From Embleya hyalina (GTDB taxonomy: Bacteria > Actinomycetota > Actinomycetes > Streptomycetales > Streptomycetaceae): a DNA stretch of 64,000 bases. The translations under genes were made by a program, and so were the position numbers. The stretch lies in assembly GCF_003967355.1 (NCBI RefSeq), contig NZ_BIFH01000013.1, forward strand, positions 926,651 through 990,650. The letters are read 5' to 3'. Shown here in pieces: positions 60,649 to 64,000 of this stretch (position 1 is the stretch's first letter; each line of letters begins with the position of its first letter). The notes beneath the pieces were generated by a model. The model did no database searches, was not told the DNA's origin, and saw only the letters and a program-made list of their open reading frames with translations.

Positions 60649-61753
60649 GGCGCTCCCCATCGGTGGGACGGTGCAGGGCAGGTCGAGCAAGCAGGGCCAC
60701 GAGGCGGCCCGCCATGGGGGCGCCCGGTTCGGCACGCGTTACGTGAGCCTTGTCGTTTGCTTGCGAGAACCCGCGGCGTGGCCTTGGTGTCGCGGGGAGA
60801 CGGGAGCAACCCGCTGAGCCCGCGCGGTGCGCCGTCCGCGGACCACCGCCCCGACCTCGTCTGCCGTCGCGCCTGCGGTCCTGTCGTTCGGCGCCGGACG
60901 CGTGGTGGGCTCCGTGGTGGTGTCGGTGGCGCGGATTAGGGTGGGCCGAGCTGCGCGTGGTGTGTGTCGGTTCCGGCCGGTTCGAGTTCGCGCGTCGACG
61001 CGACGTCCGGGCGACCTTGAACGGCGGTCGTTGCATCTGCATTTGCGCGTTCCCTCGAACGGGTGACATTTCCTTCGGGGTGTCCGAGGCCCCGCAAAAC
61101 ACCGGAGAACGAATTCGACCGTCGATCTCGATCTCCGCTCCTGATTCGGCGTCGGGCGATCGAATGCGATCGGGACCGATTGCAGTCGCGACCGGATTCA
61201 TTGTCGGGGTCACGAAGTCGTGGGGATGTTCGACGAGTTAACGTCGGTATGTCCCGGTGCACGGCGTTGCGCCGAATGCGTGGCGAGCGTCCTGTGGGGC
61301 CTGATTCAATGTCCGAGTCAATCCAGGAAAAGGCCCCGGGTGCGATCGAGGCGCGCCCAGGGCCGGAAACTTCGAACGGGTATGCAGATGATCGAATCAT
61401 TGCGCCGCCGATTTTGTCGGGTGAGTCGCGGCGCCGCTCGAATGTAGCATTCCGTGCCGCCTCGGCCCGGAAACCCGCGGGATCGACGCGTGGGACGTGG
61501 ACCTGCGCTTCGCGTCGTGGTGGGCCGCGACACCCGACCGCGCGACGCGTCCGGGCGCGGCGGGGATCGTTCCGGCGGACCCGGCGTTCGGTGGGGCGTT
61601 CCATCGCCCGGTGGGTACGCATCCGCGTCCACTGAACCCCTCCGGGTGCCGCCGCGCGGCGGTACCCGGCCCTCTCGACTCGCCGCCCGTCCCCACGCAT
61701 GCCCCCCGTTCGCGGAGCGCGCGCGGGGTCCTCCAGATTCGGACGGAGAAGCC
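60649..61753. other. 1.1-kb region without a convincing gene
   Basis: Frames here are long only because of high GC; their codon use is poor on both strands. Sequence from about 61060 to 61400 is slightly AT-richer, with many GATC/ATCG words. I find no transposase or clear promoter. It could carry a small RNA or simply be decayed DNA. Confidence 0.5.
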
Positions 61754-62761
61754 ATGTCCGCCCCCTCGCCTGCGGTGACCTGTCCGACCTGCCGGTGGAA
61801 GCTCGACCCGCCCCAGGGCACCGCGGGCCGCCCCGGGAAGCACCGCACCGAGCGCTGCCGGATCTCGACGGCCAACGAGCGTTGCCGGGCCGGGCGCCGC
61901 GCCCGCCGCTCCCGCGTCACCGACGAACCCACCCCGGCCGACGGCCTCCCGACGCTCGCCGGTTCCGTCGTCGACGCACACCGGCGGGGCCGTACCTCCC
62001 CGCAACTCGTCCATTTATACGGGCAGTTGCGCCGGGAGGCCCGTCGCCTGGCCGACGGCGTCGCCGGCCCCCGCACCTCCACCCCCGACACCGCCGCGCC
62101 GCCGTCCGGGCCCGCGCCGGTGCCGCGCGTGCCCACCGACCTCGGCGTCGTGCCGGCTCAGCCGCCCGACACCTGCGCCGCCGTCGCCCCGGCGGTGTCC
62201 GCGCCCCGGTCGGCCGACGCCTCGCGGCGGTGCCGCGCGTCCTGTACCGCGGCGGTCGTGCCGGGCCGCGCGACCTCGCCCGCGTCACGCGTATGGGGAG
62301 GAGCGCGGCGAGGCGGTCCTGGACGGCAGCCACCGCCCGCCCTGGACGACGACCGGGGTCGTTGCCGAGGAACTCGGGCGCGATCTTCACAAGTTGCCCT
62401 CGCCATGGGACCGGTCACGCCGGGCGGCCCCGACACTCCCGCGACTGCCTCGCTGCGGCCGACGCCCTGGCCTGCCACCCGCGCGGCCTGTGGCTCGCCG
62501 TCGAACGTCGCGCCCCTTCCCCGCTTCGCCCACCACCCCCCCGGCCGTCACCGCAGCCGCCCTGGAGCGCACCTTGGTTCCCGACCGGCCCCGAGCCCAG
62601 GCCCTCACTCTCGTCTCGGACGACGACCCCGAATGGACCCGCCGCCACCGGAACGGCGTCGACTACGCCGTCCCGACGACCCACCTGGAGGCCGCATCCC
62701 CGAGCCCGGCCTGGCCCGGAATCCGCTCGTCTCCCGCGAGGACCCCACCCCCGCCCCATGA
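61754..62761 (+). pseudogene. Broken zinc-ribbon gene of unknown function
   Basis: ATG 61754 (after GGACGGAGAA) opens a good frame with a Cys-rich N-terminus (VTCPTCRWKLDPPQGTAGRP ... ERCRISTANERCRAGRRARR) and a helical LVHLYGQLRREARRLADG. Beyond about 62200 the coding signal shifts frame: YGEERGEAVLDGSHRPPWTT and VVAEELGRDLHKLPSPWD are in a second frame (62280-62425), HPRGLWLAVERR in a third (about 62470-62505), and DDDPEWTRRHRNGVDYAVPT in the second again (62610-62680). At least two frameshifts break the gene. The family is not named. Confidence 0.6.
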
Positions 62762-62780
62762 CGCCCCGCACGGAGCCGCC

Positions 62781-63254
62781 ATGACCACGCCACCCCCACC
62801 CCCCGACGCCGCCGCCGCTCCCGCCCGCCCGGCCACCTCCGCGTTCGCCGCGTTCCGCCGACGCCACCACGACCCCTACCGGCGCTACGCCCGCACCCGC
62901 GTCGAGGACCGCCGTGCCGATACCGCCGTCGACGACGCGTTCGCCGAACTCGCCGCCCGCTGGGACGAGATCCTGCGCTCCGCCAACCCGGCCGGGCACG
63001 CCTGGTGCGTCCTGCACGCCGCGGTCGACGCCGCCGACACCCCCGACACCGTCCGCGACGCGCTGCACCGGGCCCTGCCCCCCGACCAGGCCGACGCCGT
63101 CGTGTTGCACTACCGCCTGGGCATGACCTTGACCACCACCGCGAACCTGATGGGCCTGGACGTGTCCGCCGTCGCAATGCGGTTGGTCATGGCCGAACGC
63201 GCCCTGCCCGCCGCCACCATCCGCGACCTCGAACGCACCCACCACCACGCCTGA
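62781..63254 (+). CDS. Sigma-70-region-4-like protein
   Basis: A 157-residue protein. ATG 62781 follows CGGAG. A Pro/Ala-rich start precedes FAAFRRRHHDPYRRYARTRV, a region-2-like helix, and a C-terminal HTH (VVLHYRLGMTLTTTANLMGL then DVSAVAMRLVMAERAL) that resembles sigma region 4. The conserved promoter-melting region 2 is weak, so it may be a sigma-like regulator rather than a full sigma factor. Confidence 0.7.
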   Translation: MTTPPPPPDAAAAPARPATSAFAAFRRRHHDPYRRYARTRVEDRRADTAVDDAFAELAARWDEILRSANPAGHAWCVLHAAVDAADTPDTVRDALHRALPPDQADAVVLHYRLGMTLTTTANLMGLDVSAVAMRLVMAERALPAATIRDLERTHHHA

Positions 63255-63496
63255 CCCACCGTTCGACGGACGGCCGCGCCGACCACCGCGGCCGTCCCCA
63301 CCGACGGCCCCGGCCCAGGACGTCACCGCGCGCCGCGCCGCGTGCCTCCGTGCGCCCGAATCCGCGCCGGTGCCGCACGAACGGGCCCCGAAACCCGCGT
63401 TCACCCACAGGAGTTGCCCACCACCGGATCCTCGATTCCCTAGCATGGGGACGTGTCACCCTGGCGGGGGAGTGGCGCGGACGTCGAGGGGACACC

Positions 63497-64000
63497 ATGG
63501 ACGAGGACACCGGTTCCGGCCCGCCCCCGATCGATACGAGAACACCCAGCGTCGCGCGCATGCACGACTATCTCCTCGGCGGCACCGACAACTACCCGGC
63601 CGACCGCCGTGCCTGCGGGAAGCTTCTGCGCGTGGCCCCCGATGTCCGCGCCCTGGCGCTGAACAACCGGGCGTTCCTGCGGCGCGCGGTGCGCGTTTTG
63701 GCGCGCGAGCACGGGATCCGGCAGTTCCTCGACCACGGTTCCGGGCTGCCGACGCGCGACAACGTGCACCAGGTCGCCCAGGCCGTCCACCCCGACTGCC
63801 GCGTCGTCTACGTCGACAACGACCCCACCGCGCTGGCCCACGGCCGTATCCTCCTCGACGAGGACGACGGATCCACGATCTTCCTGCGCGCGGACCTGCG
63901 CGAGCCCGACGCCATCCTCGACCACCCCGACCTCCGGGCCACCCTCGACCTGGAGCGGCCGGTCGCCGCCCTGTTCGTGTCCGTGCTCCACTGCATCCCC
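63497..64000 (+). CDS. DUF574-type SAM-dependent methyltransferase, partial
   Basis: The first 168 codons from ATG 63497 (GAGGGG upstream), running off the window. The pattern SVARMHDYLLGGTDNYPADR, then NRAFLRRAVRVLA, QFLDHGSGLPTRDNVHQVAQ, VVYVDNDPTALAHGR and VAALFVSVLHCIP is that of the actinomycete S-adenosyl methyltransferase family PF04672. Substrates are largely unknown; Streptomyces genomes carry many copies. Confidence 0.93.
   Translation, partial: MDEDTGSGPPPIDTRTPSVARMHDYLLGGTDNYPADRRACGKLLRVAPDVRALALNNRAFLRRAVRVLAREHGIRQFLDHGSGLPTRDNVHQVAQAVHPDCRVVYVDNDPTALAHGRILLDEDDGSTIFLRADLREPDAILDHPDLRATLDLERPVAALFVSVLHCIP

Noticed and set aside
60649-61753. Several plus- and minus-strand frames over 100 codons
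   Set aside because: Arg/Ser/Pro-rich translations with no motif, no ribosome site and no third-position bias matching the neighbours.

Overview
The window is very GC-rich, with strong G/C bias at third codon positions. Genes are dense and often overlap by 1-4 bases at ATGA, GTGA or TGATG junctions. Its regulatory sites match those of Streptomyces relatives: a DasR-like dre element, NsrR-like operators and a DmdR/IdeR iron box. Together with ROK, PucR and MerR regulators, a DUF574 methyltransferase and an A-T-TE synthetase, this points to a filamentous actinomycete of the Streptomycetaceae (Streptomyces, Embleya or Yinghuangia type). Several broken genes and insertion-sequence remnants suggest an accessory region or chromosome arm. 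I saw no tRNA, rRNA or CRISPR array.

Layout. 1-5.98 kb: partial acyl-CoA ligase, AraC regulator, a chitin-type LPMO behind a dre-like site, then a scar with a truncated FAD monooxygenase and a transposase tail. 6.3-9.7 kb: epimerase-like reductase, WS/DGAT-like acyltransferase, APH-fold kinase. 10.2-11.5 kb: ROK regulator. 11.7-14.8 kb: a compact lasso-peptide cluster (precursor, cyclase, fused RRE-protease), each gene overlapping the next. 15.0-18.0 kb: two membrane proteins, then flavohemoglobin and NsrR, each with an NsrR-like operator. 18.1-24.2 kb: Lon-like protease, SBF transporter, small secreted protein, isocitrate-lyase-family enzyme, ferredoxin and its reductase, quinone-oxidoreductase-like MDR. 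24.6-28.2 kb: AraC regulator, secreted pentapeptide protein, MATE exporter. 28.4-33.5 kb: an iron-box-controlled oligopeptide/nickel-type ABC importer, divergent from the MATE gene. 33.6-36.9 kb: two-component system with a PAP2 phosphatase. 37.1-38.7 kb: TetR/NmrA divergent pair around a perfect palindrome. 39.0-40.7 kb: two overlapping genes sharing a QAGRD motif, the second a membrane-anchored PQQ-type beta-propeller. 40.9-42.3 kb: degenerate zone with IS630 and endonuclease/phosphatase-fold remnants and an AT-rich patch. 42.3-42.8 kb: molybdopterin-domain protein. 42.9-51.1 kb: PucR regulator, NCS1 permease and two DUF917/hydantoinase pairs. 51.3-57.3 kb: MerR regulator, A-T-TE NRPS-like synthetase, methyltransferase, epimerase. 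57.5-64.0 kb: 5'-nucleotidase, hemC C-terminal fragment, frameshifted D-Ala-D-Ala-ligase-like gene, a broken zinc-ribbon gene, sigma-like protein and a partial SAM methyltransferase.

The most coherent systems are the lasso cluster, whose precursor has an unusually long acidic, proline-rich leader; the iron-box importer/exporter pair, which looks like a metallophore route; the hydantoin/purine-like module with duplicated enzyme pairs, one carrying changed nucleotide-binding motifs; the A-T-TE synthetase of the aryl-pyruvate-dimerising type; and the QAGRD/beta-propeller pair, for which I know no function. Function calls rest on motifs read by eye; no database search was run.
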